A stretch of DNA of 64,000 bases from Algoriphagus ornithinivorans (GCF_900115305.1 NZ_FOVW01000001.1:186001-250000); one strand, 5' to 3'; positions 8,710-17,299 are shown, numbered from the stretch's first letter. The notes: generated by a model not told the origin, from the letters alone. Numbers and translations are program-made.

Positions 8710-10515
8710 TTAGGCTTCTTTTTTAGCCATTCTGTTTCGCTCGTTTTCATCCAAATAGATTTTTCTCATTCGGATATTCTTAGGAGTGATTTCCAAGTAT
8801 TCATCTTTTTGGATGTATTCCATAGCTTCTTCCAAAGAGAATCTTTTTGGAGGAGCAATTCTCACATTGTCATCAGAACCGGAAGCACGCATGTTGGTTA
8901 GTTTTTTGCCTTTCTGCACATTTACCACCAAGTCATTGTCTCTGGAATGCTCACCAATTACCTGTCCAGTGTAAAGCTCATCTCCAGGCTCGATAAAGAA
9001 TACACCTCTATCCTGCAATTTATCAATAGCATAGGCAGTACACTGACCACCTTCCATAGAAATCAAAGAACCGTTGATTCTTCCAGGGATTGTGCCTTTA
9101 AAAGGCTCGTAAGCTGAGAATCGGTGATTCATGATCGCTTCACCCTGAGTAGCTGTCAAAACGTTGTTTCTCAAGCCAATCAAACCTCTGGATGGGATTT
9201 TGAATTCCAGGTGCTGCAAGTCGCCTTTTGGCTCCATGATCAACAATTCACCTTTTCTTTGAGTAGCCAATTCGATTACCTTACCCGAACTCTCCTGTGG
9301 TACATCTACAACCAATGTTTCGATTGGTTCGCATTGTACTCCATCGATTTCTTTGAAAATAACCTGAGGCTGTCCTACCTGCAATTCATACCCCTCTCTT
9401 CTCATGGTTTCGATCAACACTGACAAGTGAAGGATACCACGTCCATAGACTAGGAATCTATCTTCAGAATCAGTTGGCTCTACGCGTAGGGCCAGGTTTT
9501 TCTCTGTTTCCTTCATCAAACGATCTCTCAAGTGACGGGAAGTCACAAATTTTCCTTCTTTTCCGAAGAATGGAGAGTTGTTGATTGTAAAGAGCATATT
9601 CATAGTAGGCTCATCGATAGAGATTCTTGGAAGTGGTTCCGGATTCTCTACGTCAGCTACTGTATCTCCAATTTCGAAGTCTTCCAAACCTGTAATGGCA
9701 CAGATATCACCTGCCTGAACGGTTTGCACTTTATTTTTACCAAGACCTTCGAAAGTATGAAGTTCCTTCACACGCATTTTCTTAATGCTTCCATCAGCCT
9801 TGCAAAGTGCAATCTGCTGGTTTTCGGAAACAGTGCCTCTTTTTACTCTACCGATGGCGATACGGCCTACGAAGTTGGAGTAATCCAAAGAGGTAATTTG
9901 CATTTGAAGTGTTCCTTCATCAATTTTAGGTGCTGGGATATGTTCCAAAATAGCATCCAACAAAGGAAGAATAGAATCAGTTGGGTTTTTCCAATCCGGT
10001 CCCATCCAGTTTTGCTTGGCAGAACCATATAAAGTATGGAATTCCAATTGCTCTTCTGTAGCGTCCAAGTTGAACATCAACTCAAATACGGCTTCATGCA
10101 CCTCATCTGGTCTACAGTTTTCCTTGTCCACCTTATTGACCACTACAATAGGAGTTAGTCCCAGAGATAGTGCTTTACCCAATACAAATCGGGTTTGAGG
10201 CATAGGTCCTTCGAAAGCATCCACCAATAGGATTACTCCGTCAGCCATTTTCAAAACTCGTTCTACCTCTCCTCCAAAGTCGGCGTGACCAGGAGTGTCA
10301 ATGATATTGATTTTGGTGTCTTTGTATCGTACTGATACGTTTTTGGAAAGAATGGTAATACCTCTTTCACGCTCCAAATCATTGTTGTCTAGAATCAAGT
10401 CGTCAAACTGCTGATTCTCTCTGAAGATTTTGGAAGCATGGATGATTTTGTCCACGAGGGTAGTTTTCCCGTGGTCAACGTGTGCGATAATCGCGATATT
10501 TCTGATATTCTGCAT
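8710..10515 (-). CDS. typA: Translational GTPase TypA/BipA
   Basis: A 601-residue ribosome-associated GTPase of the EF-G/LepA superfamily that helps large-subunit assembly and stress (including cold) adaptation. The G domain shows G1 AHVDHGKTT, the switch I region RERGITIL, G3 DTPGHADFGGEV and G4 NKVDKE. It is followed by EF-Tu-like domain II, domain III/V segments and the BipA-specific C-terminal domain (EGGQCTAYAIDKLQDRG, MEYIQKDEYLEITPK). Full length for the family. A perfect -7 box lies 21 bp upstream of the ATG. Degenerate TAGAAGCTAGA repeats flank the gene on both sides. Confidence 0.97.
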   Translation of the reverse strand: MQNIRNIAIIAHVDHGKTTLVDKIIHASKIFRENQQFDDLILDNNDLERERGITILSKNVSVRYKDTKINIIDTPGHADFGGEVERVLKMADGVILLVDAFEGPMPQTRFVLGKALSLGLTPIVVVNKVDKENCRPDEVHEAVFELMFNLDATEEQLEFHTLYGSAKQNWMGPDWKNPTDSILPLLDAILEHIPAPKIDEGTLQMQITSLDYSNFVGRIAIGRVKRGTVSENQQIALCKADGSIKKMRVKELHTFEGLGKNKVQTVQAGDICAITGLEDFEIGDTVADVENPEPLPRISIDEPTMNMLFTINNSPFFGKEGKFVTSRHLRDRLMKETEKNLALRVEPTDSEDRFLVYGRGILHLSVLIETMRREGYELQVGQPQVIFKEIDGVQCEPIETLVVDVPQESSGKVIELATQRKGELLIMEPKGDLQHLEFKIPSRGLIGLRNNVLTATQGEAIMNHRFSAYEPFKGTIPGRINGSLISMEGGQCTAYAIDKLQDRGVFFIEPGDELYTGQVIGEHSRDNDLVVNVQKGKKLTNMRASGSDDNVRIAPPKRFSLEEAMEYIQKDEYLEITPKNIRMRKIYLDENERNRMAKKEA

Positions 10516-10535
10516 GATCTGCGTTTTTCAAGCCG

Positions 10536-10543
10536 CAAAGGTA
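10536..10543 (-). promoter_or_regulatory. -7 promoter element of typA
   Basis: On the minus strand this reads TACCTTTG, an exact match to the Bacteroidota -7 consensus TAnnTTTG. It implies a short leader of about 15 nt before the typA ATG (10513-10515). Confidence 0.6.
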
Positions 10544-10619
10544 GGGAAAAATAATGGGATCAAGGTTATGGGTGGATGAAGTTAAATGAGATAGGAAAGA
10601 ATAGAGGGGAGAAGTGAGA

Positions 10620-10715
10620 TATTAGAAGCGTGAGGCTAGAGTTTAGAAGCGAGAAGCTAGAGGGCAGAAGGCTAGAAATAGATACTAGAATTGAGAGATT
10701 AGAAGCTAGACTAGG
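10620..10715. repeat. Degenerate purine-rich TAGAAGCTAGA repeat tract
   Basis: Between typA and the gene at 10758, a tract is built of variants of TTAGAAGCTAGAC (for example TTTAGAAGCGAGAAGCTAG and GATTAGAAGCTAGAC). The 14-mer TTAGAAGCTAGACT at 10700-10714 recurs in inverted orientation at about 8691-8705, on the other side of typA. No open frame of note. It looks like a decayed short-unit repeat expansion. Confidence 0.55.
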
Positions 10716-10757
10716 AGATAAGACCTGATTTGGCTTTTTGCAAAAGGTTAAAAAAAT

Positions 10758-11447
10758 TCAGGTTTCATAAAGTGTTTTTAACTTTTGGGTTTCTGCAATG
10801 GATTTCTCAAGTAATCTAGGGAGGATAAATAAGCTAAGTGAATACCAGATAAGCACAAGAATAATCGCCCCCTTGAATAAGTAAGTAAAAAGTAAACTGG
10901 TATCTTCAGTGTTTTTGTAAACAAATTGATAGGAATATACTGCGCAGAGGGTTCCCAGATTAATGATTTGGAAAATATGGGTTGAGCCAATGTAGGAGGC
11001 ATAGCTTTTATATGCTTGATGGCTTTTCCAATAGCGGATAACAAAAATTGAAGTTCCCAAAATTAGAAATCCTGCTAAAAACAGTACCCAAGCTTGAGGA
11101 TCATTGAGAAAGAGGGTGGCTTGATAAATGAGTAAGCCTAGCAAAATCGGATAAAATATTCTGAAGCTTTTAAGAAGGAGCGTTAATTCTTGCCAATAAC
11201 TTTTCCGTATTCGCTTTTCAATGGCTTTTTTATAGGATTCCTCTAAAGTAGAAAATCCGAAAATCCCAAAGCTTGAATGAACCTTGCGGAATGCATCATC
11301 CAAACCCAACTTGGAATTTTCATCTAATAAAGCTTCCACTTTGCAGGCTACATGATCCAAAATCTCGTACTGCACATCGATCTCGGGGTAGCCTTTGTAA
11401 GAAATTAGTTTTTTAAGTTGATCGATTTGATCTCTTGTCAATTTCAT
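10758..11447 (-). CDS. Membrane protein of the PadR-associated module (second gene)
   Basis: A 229-residue protein. The start is set at the ATG 11445-11447 because it overlaps the TGA of the preceding gene as ATGA, the usual sign of translational coupling; an ATG 10 codons further up is also open. The N-terminal 90 residues are soluble and helical (LTRDQIDQLKKLISYKG, YEILDHVACKVEALL). Four predicted membrane helices follow (about 95-215). The N-terminal layout (helical, with an IYDH/ILDH-type motif) resembles that of its upstream neighbour, suggesting distant paralogy. Genes of this type sit next to PadR regulators in Bacteroidota; their function is unknown. Confidence 0.65.
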   Translation of the reverse strand: MKLTRDQIDQLKKLISYKGYPEIDVQYEILDHVACKVEALLDENSKLGLDDAFRKVHSSFGIFGFSTLEESYKKAIEKRIRKSYWQELTLLLKSFRIFYPILLGLLIYQATLFLNDPQAWVLFLAGFLILGTSIFVIRYWKSHQAYKSYASYIGSTHIFQIINLGTLCAVYSYQFVYKNTEDTSLLFTYLFKGAIILVLIWYSLSLFILPRLLEKSIAETQKLKTLYET

Positions 11448-12130
11448 ATAAATGCTGTTTTGGATTTGATCTTCCAAGCCTCAGAAATACTAAGAGAATG
11501 AAGCACTATGATGAAGCAAAAAGTCACTGAAAGAAAATTTATCAGATAATCCGGTATAATTTGATGCAAACCAAAAACTCTAGGCAGATTGAGGAAGAGA
11601 TTAAAAAAGTTAAGTGGGATTGCTAAGTGAATGAGAAAATGACTGCTGTAAGAAGAACTAACCTTTGAATAAGGAGTGTTGAAAAGTTTTCGAATTTGCT
11701 TGGTTTTCATTCTAGTCCGAACCAGTATAAAGACCATAAAAACCGCTATAAAAACTAAAGGAATTCCAAAGAATACGAGCACCTGCATTTTCCATGCGAG
11801 CATGTCTACGAGAATCGTTAAAATTCCTATCAAGGTAAGAGTGAAAACCATTCTAGGCCATGTGAAATAGCTTTTGATTAAAGCCCACTGTAAGGTTCGG
11901 ATAGACTTATTAATGTTTTTGCTTAAGTCATGTTGGAGTTTGTGGCAATAGGAATAAGTCCATTTTTGGTCTAGGGCTTCTAGTTGCTCAATAAAATTTC
12001 CTTCTGGGAAATTCTCAAGGTGGCTGATGTAATGATCATAGATCTCTGCTAAAAGTTCAGCTGTCTGGACCCCTTTTTTTTGTATGGAATTTTCAATTTG
12101 CACTAGTTCATTATTGCTTAGTTCTCTCAT
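11444..12130 (-). CDS. Membrane protein of the PadR-associated module (first gene)
   Basis: A 228-residue protein with a soluble helical N terminus (MRELSNNELVQIENSI, AEIYDHYISHLENFPEGN) followed by about four membrane helices (around 90-112, 115-135, 165-185, 193-213). It lies 13 bp after padR and is coupled to the next gene by a 4-bp ATGA overlap, so the three form one operon. The EIYDHY motif corresponds to the EILDHV motif of the downstream protein. Not assigned to a characterised family. By analogy with other PadR-plus-membrane-protein pairs it may respond to envelope stress, which is inference only. Confidence 0.65.
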   Translation of the reverse strand: MRELSNNELVQIENSIQKKGVQTAELLAEIYDHYISHLENFPEGNFIEQLEALDQKWTYSYCHKLQHDLSKNINKSIRTLQWALIKSYFTWPRMVFTLTLIGILTILVDMLAWKMQVLVFFGIPLVFIAVFMVFILVRTRMKTKQIRKLFNTPYSKVSSSYSSHFLIHLAIPLNFFNLFLNLPRVFGLHQIIPDYLINFLSVTFCFIIVLHSLSISEAWKIKSKTAFI

Positions 12131-12143
12131 AAAAAAATCAAAG

Positions 12144-12491
12144 CTAAAATTTCAAGGACGGATTTATATTAGGATTTATTATGCGTTGCATGTTTTCAAC
12201 AAATGCTTGTAGCTCGGCCATTTTGGTACTGACTTCTTTTTTTCCGGACTTAGTTAAACTGTAGTATTTCCTAACCCGATTGTCCACCTGCTGAACTTCA
12301 GTTGTCAAAAGTCCCTCAGCTTCCAATTTGTGCAAAGCAGGATAAAGAGCACCTTCGGTAATTTTGATTTCTCCCGCTGTAAGCTCCTTTACTTTTTGGG
12401 TCATTTCGTAACCATACATTTTATCATTCTCCTCGAGTAGTTTGAGTATGATTGTTTGTAGACTCCCTTTTATCAAATTTGAGTTGGACAT
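12144..12491 (-). CDS. PadR family transcriptional regulator
   Basis: A 115-residue winged-helix repressor. The PadR signature runs from LIKGSLQTIILKLLEEN through MYGYEMTQKV to the wing ITEGALYPALHKLEAEGLL, with a short C-terminal dimerisation helix (KEVSTKMAELQAFVENMQ), as in the small PadR-s2 subgroup. It heads an operon with two membrane proteins. A 9-bp inverted repeat 36 bp upstream of its start is a likely autoregulatory operator. The effector is unknown. Confidence 0.9.
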   Translation of the reverse strand: MSNSNLIKGSLQTIILKLLEENDKMYGYEMTQKVKELTAGEIKITEGALYPALHKLEAEGLLTTEVQQVDNRVRKYYSLTKSGKKEVSTKMAELQAFVENMQRIINPNINPSLKF

Positions 12492-12526
12492 GGGGATTTG
12501 TTTTCTACGAATATATCAATTCTTTA

Positions 12527-12549
12527 TATACATAAGAAAATTATGTATA
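12527..12549. promoter_or_regulatory. Palindromic operator upstream of padR
   Basis: TATACATAA-GAAAA-TTATGTATA, perfect 9-bp arms with a 5-bp spacer, lies 36-58 bp upstream of the padR start. It contains the ACAT/ATGT half-sites seen in PadR operators. Downstream on the minus strand is a near -7 box (TATATTCG). Autorepression is inferred. Confidence 0.6.
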
Positions 12550-12558
12550 GTGAATTTT

Positions 12559-12792
12559 TTATGAATATGATCGGTTGTGAAATTCTGCGGGGTTTAGATC
12601 TTTTGCATAGAATTTTAAAAAAGGATTAAAAGCTTTTCTGTCAGTAACCAAAAAAGGGCTCATTTTAAGCTTTGAGGGTAGGAACTCGGAAGCTTCTGTT
12701 ATCGTTTGTCTGCACTCGGTGAAGTCTAAGTATTCAGTCTGCCAAACAAAGGGAATTTGGCAATTGAGAAGATTAGGGATTATTAGATTAAA
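12559..12792 (-). pseudogene. Possible gene remnant, antisense to the glsA leader
   Basis: A minus-strand frame of 77 codons is open between stop codons but has no ATG at its beginning; the first Met codon is at 12663. The translation has a protein-like composition (IPFVWQTEYLDFTECRQ, then TITEASEFLPSKLKMSPFLV and FNPFLKFYAKDLNPAEFH). It could be the 3' part of a gene that lost its start, or a chance open frame. No family is recognised. The rest of the 314-bp padR-glsA gap holds the padR operator. Confidence 0.3.
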
Positions 12793-12805
12793 TTAATTTC
12801 ATCAA

Positions 12806-13720
12806 ATGGATTACCAAGAACTCATAGAAGAAGTTTATCAAGAAGTACAGGAAGAGAATCTCAGAGGAAAAGTTGCGAATTATATCCCGGAACTCGCCAC
12901 TGTGGATCCTCATCAATTCGGGATTGCCCTGGTCGACCTCAAAGGCAATGTCTATGGTGTGGGTGATTATCAAAATCCTTTTTCAATTCAAAGTATCAGC
13001 AAGGTGCATACTTTAACCATGGTTTTTCCAAAATTTGATACGCAGCTATGGTCTCGAGTTAATGTGGAACCCAGCGGTAACCCCTTTAACTCCATTGCTC
13101 AGCTGGAATATGAAAAGGGTATCCCTCGAAATCCCTTTATAAATGCAGGTGCTTTGGTAATCACGGATGCGCTTTGCAGTAAATTTGAAAAGCCTGTCTC
13201 GCAGATATCTGATTTCATCAATGAATTAGCAGGTGAAAACTGTGTTGAAATCAATCAGGCTGTCATGAAATCTGAAAAGAACCATGCCGCAAGAAATACT
13301 GCTCTTGCCTATTTTCTCAAATCATACAAGAACTTTGATAATTCGATTGATGAAGTATTAGATGTTTATTTTTCCCACTGTGCTATCGCAATGAATTGCG
13401 TGGATTTAGCCAAATCCTTTTCATTTCTTGCCAATGATGGTTATTCCATTTTTGCCAATAAAGAGATTTTGACTGAGAGTCATGCTAGAAGAGTCAATGC
13501 GATTATGTTGACCTGTGGATTCTACGATGAGGCAGGAGAGTTTGCCTATAGAGTGGGATTACCCGGAAAAAGTGGGGTAGGAGGTGGAGTTGCTGCAGTA
13601 ATGCCGCATAAGTTCAGCATTGCAGTATGGAGTCCTGAATTGAACGAGAAGGGAAACTCTGTCAAGGCGATCCGAGCTTTGGAATTGTTGACAAATAAGT
13701 TATCCTTCTCGCTATTTTAA
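12806..13720 (+). CDS. glsA: Glutaminase
   Basis: A 304-residue cytosolic enzyme that hydrolyses glutamine to glutamate and ammonia. It belongs to the serine-dependent beta-lactamase-like fold: the Ser63-x-x-Lys66 dyad is in PFSIQSISKVHTL. Other family blocks include NPFINAGALV (substrate loop), KSEKNHAARNTALAY, YFSHCAIAMNCVDLA and the C-terminal GLPGKSGVGGGV. Length matches YbaS/YneH-type enzymes. Single gene, convergent with the gene at 13763. Confidence 0.95.
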   Translation: MDYQELIEEVYQEVQEENLRGKVANYIPELATVDPHQFGIALVDLKGNVYGVGDYQNPFSIQSISKVHTLTMVFPKFDTQLWSRVNVEPSGNPFNSIAQLEYEKGIPRNPFINAGALVITDALCSKFEKPVSQISDFINELAGENCVEINQAVMKSEKNHAARNTALAYFLKSYKNFDNSIDEVLDVYFSHCAIAMNCVDLAKSFSFLANDGYSIFANKEILTESHARRVNAIMLTCGFYDEAGEFAYRVGLPGKSGVGGGVAAVMPHKFSIAVWSPELNEKGNSVKAIRALELLTNKLSFSLF

Positions 13721-13762
13721 ATTCGAAGCCAGACTTTCCATTGGAATAGTAGTAAAAGCAGG

Positions 13763-14215
13763 CTAGATATCTTCTTTCGCGATTTTTGAATGCAGGTCAA
13801 AAAGTAAAGGTAAGGCAGCAGAGCCATACCATTCTTTCAGTTCCATTTTCAGTACACCAGCCTTGATAGAAGGGTCGGATTCCGTTAATGCCTGTGCCTC
13901 TTCTATACTCTGCACATCAAAAAAGAAGAGCCCTCTCAAATCCTCATTTCCGAAGAATGGGCCTGCTAAAACCATTTTGCCTTCTTCAGCCAACCTTGAA
14001 ATATTGGCCATGTGTCCTTTTTGCAGCTCAGCTCTTTCTTCAGCGCTATATTCATTGAGCCGATCTCCCCGATATAAGAAAGCGATGACATATTTCTTCA
14101 TACCATAGGGATCAGCTCCTACTTTGTCTGCCAGCTCCTGATCAAATTTCTCCTGAGCCTGGCTCAATCCGCTAATACCAAATAAAAGAGCCAGGGTGAT
14201 GATGATATTTTTCAT
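13763..14215 (-). CDS. Secreted YCII-like domain protein
   Basis: A 150-residue protein with a Sec signal (about 1-20, cleavage after SQA). The mature part has KYVIAFLYRGDR, LQKGHMANISRLAEEGKMVLAGPF and FFFDVQSIEEAQALTESDP, the pattern of the YCII/Dabb-related ferredoxin-like fold. In YCII proteins a His in the HLANI-type helix (here HMANI) and an Asp in the final part (SDP) are conserved. Enzymatic activity is not established for this family. It lies 12 bp downstream of the DUF389 gene on the same strand, so the two are probably co-transcribed. Confidence 0.75.
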   Translation of the reverse strand: MKNIIITLALLFGISGLSQAQEKFDQELADKVGADPYGMKKYVIAFLYRGDRLNEYSAEERAELQKGHMANISRLAEEGKMVLAGPFFGNEDLRGLFFFDVQSIEEAQALTESDPSIKAGVLKMELKEWYGSAALPLLFDLHSKIAKEDI

Positions 14216-14227
14216 AGCGAGGTTTTT

Positions 14228-15604
14228 TTAATAAAGAATCAAAGCAACGGTATCTGACTTGGTCCTGAGCTTTAGCCATTCGATAAATTTATCCCTTTCA
14301 GCTCTTGGAGGCTTAGAAACAAACTCAGCATAGGCAACCAATAAGGTGTCTGCTTTCTTTTTTTCCAGATCGGTTACTAAGGATCGGTTCAAAGTGAATT
14401 TACGCAAATTCGGATGGTTGATTTTTGCCTCCTGGGCAATTTCTCCTCCGAGTGCTCTTACTTGCGCATAATTTGCAACTTCATTTTCCAGAATAGCGAT
14501 ACGCTGGTCCTTGTCTTGGATGACTTGTTCATTTCGCTCGTAAAGATCTTTAAGGATATCTGATCGAAGTACGTTGAGGTCTGTTCCACCATTTCCACTT
14601 TGATGTATGACTACCTCAGTCTGATCCAAACCATACTCTTTAGCTTTTTCCTTGGTGATCTCTATCAGGTCAGAGTCCAGTTCTTCTCCAATTAGATTCA
14701 CCTGAATTCTTCTCGGCTCTGTGGAGTAATCAAAATCCGAATTCAATATCTGAGTCCTCGGAAAAACCATTTCAATTTTTACATACCTTTTGGCTTGCTC
14801 TTCCCAAATCGAACGAAGCACAATGCCATAAGCAAGGTAAATAGAAGGTACTATGGTGATGATGGTAAAGATGGTGATATAGGTCTGAACCTGCTTCTCT
14901 TTTTTATGATCCAAGAATTCTTTCTTGGGGTATTTCATAAATCGAACGATCAGATAAGTTGAAAGACTGATGAAAACTGAGTTGATAAAAAAGAGGTAAA
15001 ATGCACCGAAGAAATAATAGAAATTGAAGGTGGCTAAACCATATCCAGCAGTACACAAAGGAGGCATCAAAGCGGTAGCAATTGCCACCCCTGGAATGGC
15101 ATTACTCTTCTCTTTTCTGGAGCCTGCCACAATCCCGGCGAGACCTCCAAACAGAGCGATCAACACATCCCAAACGGTGGGTTCGGTCCGAGCCAAAAGT
15201 TCGGACTGAGGACCATCAAGAGGGGAGAAGTAAAAGTAAATTGTAGAGGTTAAAATGGAGATGAAAACTGCTACTCCTAGGTTCCTTAGAGAGCGCTTCA
15301 AAAGTTCAAAATCATTGATGCCCGCTGCCATCCCAATACCCATGATTGGACCCATCAATGGAGAGATCAACATGGCTCCAATAATAACCGCGGTAGAGTT
15401 GACATTTAGCCCTACGGAGGCCACGAAAATAGCGAAGATCAGAATCCATAAATTGGCTCCTTTGAAGTCCACATTTTTGCGAACATACTCGATAGTTTCT
15501 AGCTCGTCTTCTTTCCCTTCATGTAGATCAAATCGATCTTTCAAGTAGAGTAAAAATCGGATAAACTGATTCCTTTTTCTTGGCTTAGGAGGGTTTGATG
15601 TCAT
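14228..15604 (-). CDS. DUF389 (TIGR00341-type) integral membrane protein
   Basis: A 458-residue protein. After a basic N terminus, six predicted membrane helices fill about 50-260, including the family's conserved Gly/Pro-rich segments (NSTAVIIGAMLISPLMGPI, GGLAGIVAGSRKEKSNAIPG, VAIATALMPPLCTAGYGLA). The C-terminal 200 residues are soluble: an alpha/beta segment (about 280-340) and a predicted coiled coil (about 350-395, NEQVIQDKDQRIAILENEV). Transport or lipid-related roles have been proposed for the family but none is established. The promoter should lie in the 371-bp region shared with the divergent response regulator. Confidence 0.85.
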   Translation of the reverse strand: MTSNPPKPRKRNQFIRFLLYLKDRFDLHEGKEDELETIEYVRKNVDFKGANLWILIFAIFVASVGLNVNSTAVIIGAMLISPLMGPIMGIGMAAGINDFELLKRSLRNLGVAVFISILTSTIYFYFSPLDGPQSELLARTEPTVWDVLIALFGGLAGIVAGSRKEKSNAIPGVAIATALMPPLCTAGYGLATFNFYYFFGAFYLFFINSVFISLSTYLIVRFMKYPKKEFLDHKKEKQVQTYITIFTIITIVPSIYLAYGIVLRSIWEEQAKRYVKIEMVFPRTQILNSDFDYSTEPRRIQVNLIGEELDSDLIEITKEKAKEYGLDQTEVVIHQSGNGGTDLNVLRSDILKDLYERNEQVIQDKDQRIAILENEVANYAQVRALGGEIAQEAKINHPNLRKFTLNRSLVTDLEKKKADTLLVAYAEFVSKPPRAERDKFIEWLKLRTKSDTVALILY

Positions 15605-15754
15605 AGAGTTGAATTGAAAATCAATGGGCCAAAATAAGTATTAAAAGGCTATTTATTGATTCAAAGGTCAAAAATATAGCTGGCTCGATCCTTGAGTAGA
15701 GTATTACGGATAGAAAAGATTAAGGGTATCAAAGCTTAAAAATTTTATTAATTC

Positions 15755-15802
15755 ATTACTTATTAAGTAATACCTTAAATAATTGATTTATAATTAATTA
15801 TA
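15755..15802. other. Palindrome-rich AT stretch in a divergent intergenic region
   Basis: The 371-bp gap 15605-15975 separates the divergent DUF389 and response-regulator genes. It holds two palindromes: ATTACTT-ATT-AAGTAAT (15755-15771) and the perfect 14-mer TATAATTAATTATA (15789-15802). They may be regulator sites, though AT-rich DNA yields such palindromes easily. No gene is seen here. Confidence 0.35.
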
Positions 15803-15876
15803 AGATATTTAGTCCTAGCAAAATTAAGTTAGGCTAAATTTTTTAGATTAAACTAAAAATATGAAAACATCATTTA

Positions 15877-15905
15877 TTGACGTTTTTTGAGGAATTAGCT
15901 ATAAT
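15877..15905 (+). promoter_or_regulatory. Consensus -35/-10 promoter-like sequence
   Basis: TTGACG, a 17-bp spacer and TATAAT form a near-perfect proteobacterial-type housekeeping promoter, 70 bp upstream of the response-regulator ATG. This differs from the TAnnTTTG boxes seen elsewhere in the window, so it is either a coincidence or an unusual promoter. Confidence 0.35.
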
Positions 15906-15975
15906 TTTAGGAATTGATTTTGATTCTTGGAGTCCACGACACGGCAAGCTTAGATTTAGAAAGTAAAAAGTATTC

Positions 15976-16332
15976 ATGGCATCAATTATTTATTTAGACG
16001 ACGATTTGATTCAGCATATGCTGATGAAAAAACTTTTAAAAATACACATCCCCGGAAGCATTACAGAGTTCTTTCATGAGCCTGAAAAACTCAAAGTTTG
16101 GCTTCAGGAAAACAAGGCAGATTTGATACTTTCTGATCTGAATTTGGAGGGAGAATCCGGTTGGGATTTAGTGGAAGATTTTACCAAAATTTCTGACGCC
16201 CCAATTGTGTTTATCACGGGACATGCCTCCCCCGATGACAAGAAAAAAGCAAAGAATTTTCCTCAGGTAAAACAGCTTTTGGAGAAACCTTTGGAGAAGG
16301 AAGATTGGGAGAAAATCGCGAGTTTGATTTGA
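15976..16332 (+). CDS. Single-domain response regulator
   Basis: A 118-residue CheY-like receiver without an output domain. The acidic pocket is at Asp8-Asp10 (IIYLDDD), the phospho-acceptor is Asp54 (LILSDLNLEGESGWDL), the switch Thr is in IVFITGHAS, and the Lys is in LLEKPLEKEDW. It probably acts in a phosphorelay or by protein contacts. No kinase gene is adjacent. A second stand-alone receiver is at 55941. Confidence 0.9.
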   Translation: MASIIYLDDDLIQHMLMKKLLKIHIPGSITEFFHEPEKLKVWLQENKADLILSDLNLEGESGWDLVEDFTKISDAPIVFITGHASPDDKKKAKNFPQVKQLLEKPLEKEDWEKIASLI

Positions 16333-16499
16333 TCATTTTAAAGGGGAATTTTCCTCCAGGGTTCGATTTTTTTAAAACTAAATCTGAACCCTATCACATC
16401 ACCGTAATTTACCTTTCAAAACCACTAAATGGATAAGAAAAAGTTAGAAGGAATCCCTTTGGAATATTTTGACTAATTTCGGGCATTCGAAGAGAAATT

Positions 16500-17297
16500 A
16501 TGGCTGAAAAATCAGATGAAAGAAAGCCTTTGCTTTCGAAGAAAATAGATAAGTTTTTTACGGGTCTAGCAGACGCCTGGAATTTCGTTAGGCGATTTTT
16601 TCAGGAAGTGTTTTTGCCACCCTATGAATTCAAAGAGGTAGTCCATCAATGTTATAGAATTGGTGTTGAGTCATTGCCTTTGATCTCCTTGACAGGGTTT
16701 ATAGTTGGGATTGTATTTACCAATCAGTCCCGTCCATCTCTGTCAGAATTTGGAGCTTCATCCTGGCTACCTTCATTGATCTCTATCGCAGTGGTGAGAG
16801 CGATGGGGCCTTTAGTTACAGCCTTAATTGCTGCGGGTAAAGTTGGTTCCAGTATTGGTGCTGAGATTGGTTCCATGAAAGTAACCGAGCAGATAGATGC
16901 GATGGAAGTTTCTGCAACCAACCCTTTCAAATTTTTGGTTGTCACAAGGGTATTAGCGACTACATTCATGATTCCTATACTTGTCATGTACACAGATTTT
17001 GTGGCCTTGATGGGATCATTTCTGAATGTAAATTCCAATGAATTGGTCAGCCTTTCTACCTTCTTTGTTCAGGTATTTGAATCCATTTCATTCTTGGATA
17101 TCTGGTCCTCTGTTCTCAAATCACTACTCTTTGGATTTACCATTGGGATAGTAGGATGCTACAAAGGTTACAATTCATCGAAAGGAACAGAAGGTGTGGG
17201 TAGGGCTGCAAACTCAGCGGTGGTTATCTCTATGTTCCTGATCTTTATTGAAGAGCTATTGGTTCTCCAAGTCGTCAACGCAATTAGAGGAATGTAA
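16500..17297 (+). CDS. mlaE: MlaE-type ABC transporter permease
   Basis: A 265-residue inner-membrane permease of the phospholipid (Mla/Tgd) transporter family. It contains an amphipathic N-terminal helix, about five membrane helices and the family motifs GIVFTNQSRPSLSEFGA, AIVRAMGPLV-like VVRAMGPLVTALIAAGKVG, SSIGAEIGSMKVTEQIDAME and the C-terminal CYKGYNSSKGTEGVGRA. First gene of a three-gene operon with the ATPase 2 bp downstream. Direction of lipid transport in Bacteroidota is not established. Confidence 0.93.
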   Translation: MAEKSDERKPLLSKKIDKFFTGLADAWNFVRRFFQEVFLPPYEFKEVVHQCYRIGVESLPLISLTGFIVGIVFTNQSRPSLSEFGASSWLPSLISIAVVRAMGPLVTALIAAGKVGSSIGAEIGSMKVTEQIDAMEVSATNPFKFLVVTRVLATTFMIPILVMYTDFVALMGSFLNVNSNELVSLSTFFVQVFESISFLDIWSSVLKSLLFGFTIGIVGCYKGYNSSKGTEGVGRAANSAVVISMFLIFIEELLVLQVVNAIRGM

Positions 17298-17299
17298 TC

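Noticed and set aside
9532..10032. 166-codon plus-strand open frame
   Set aside because: It lies fully antisense to typA, has no family features and reflects typA codon usage.
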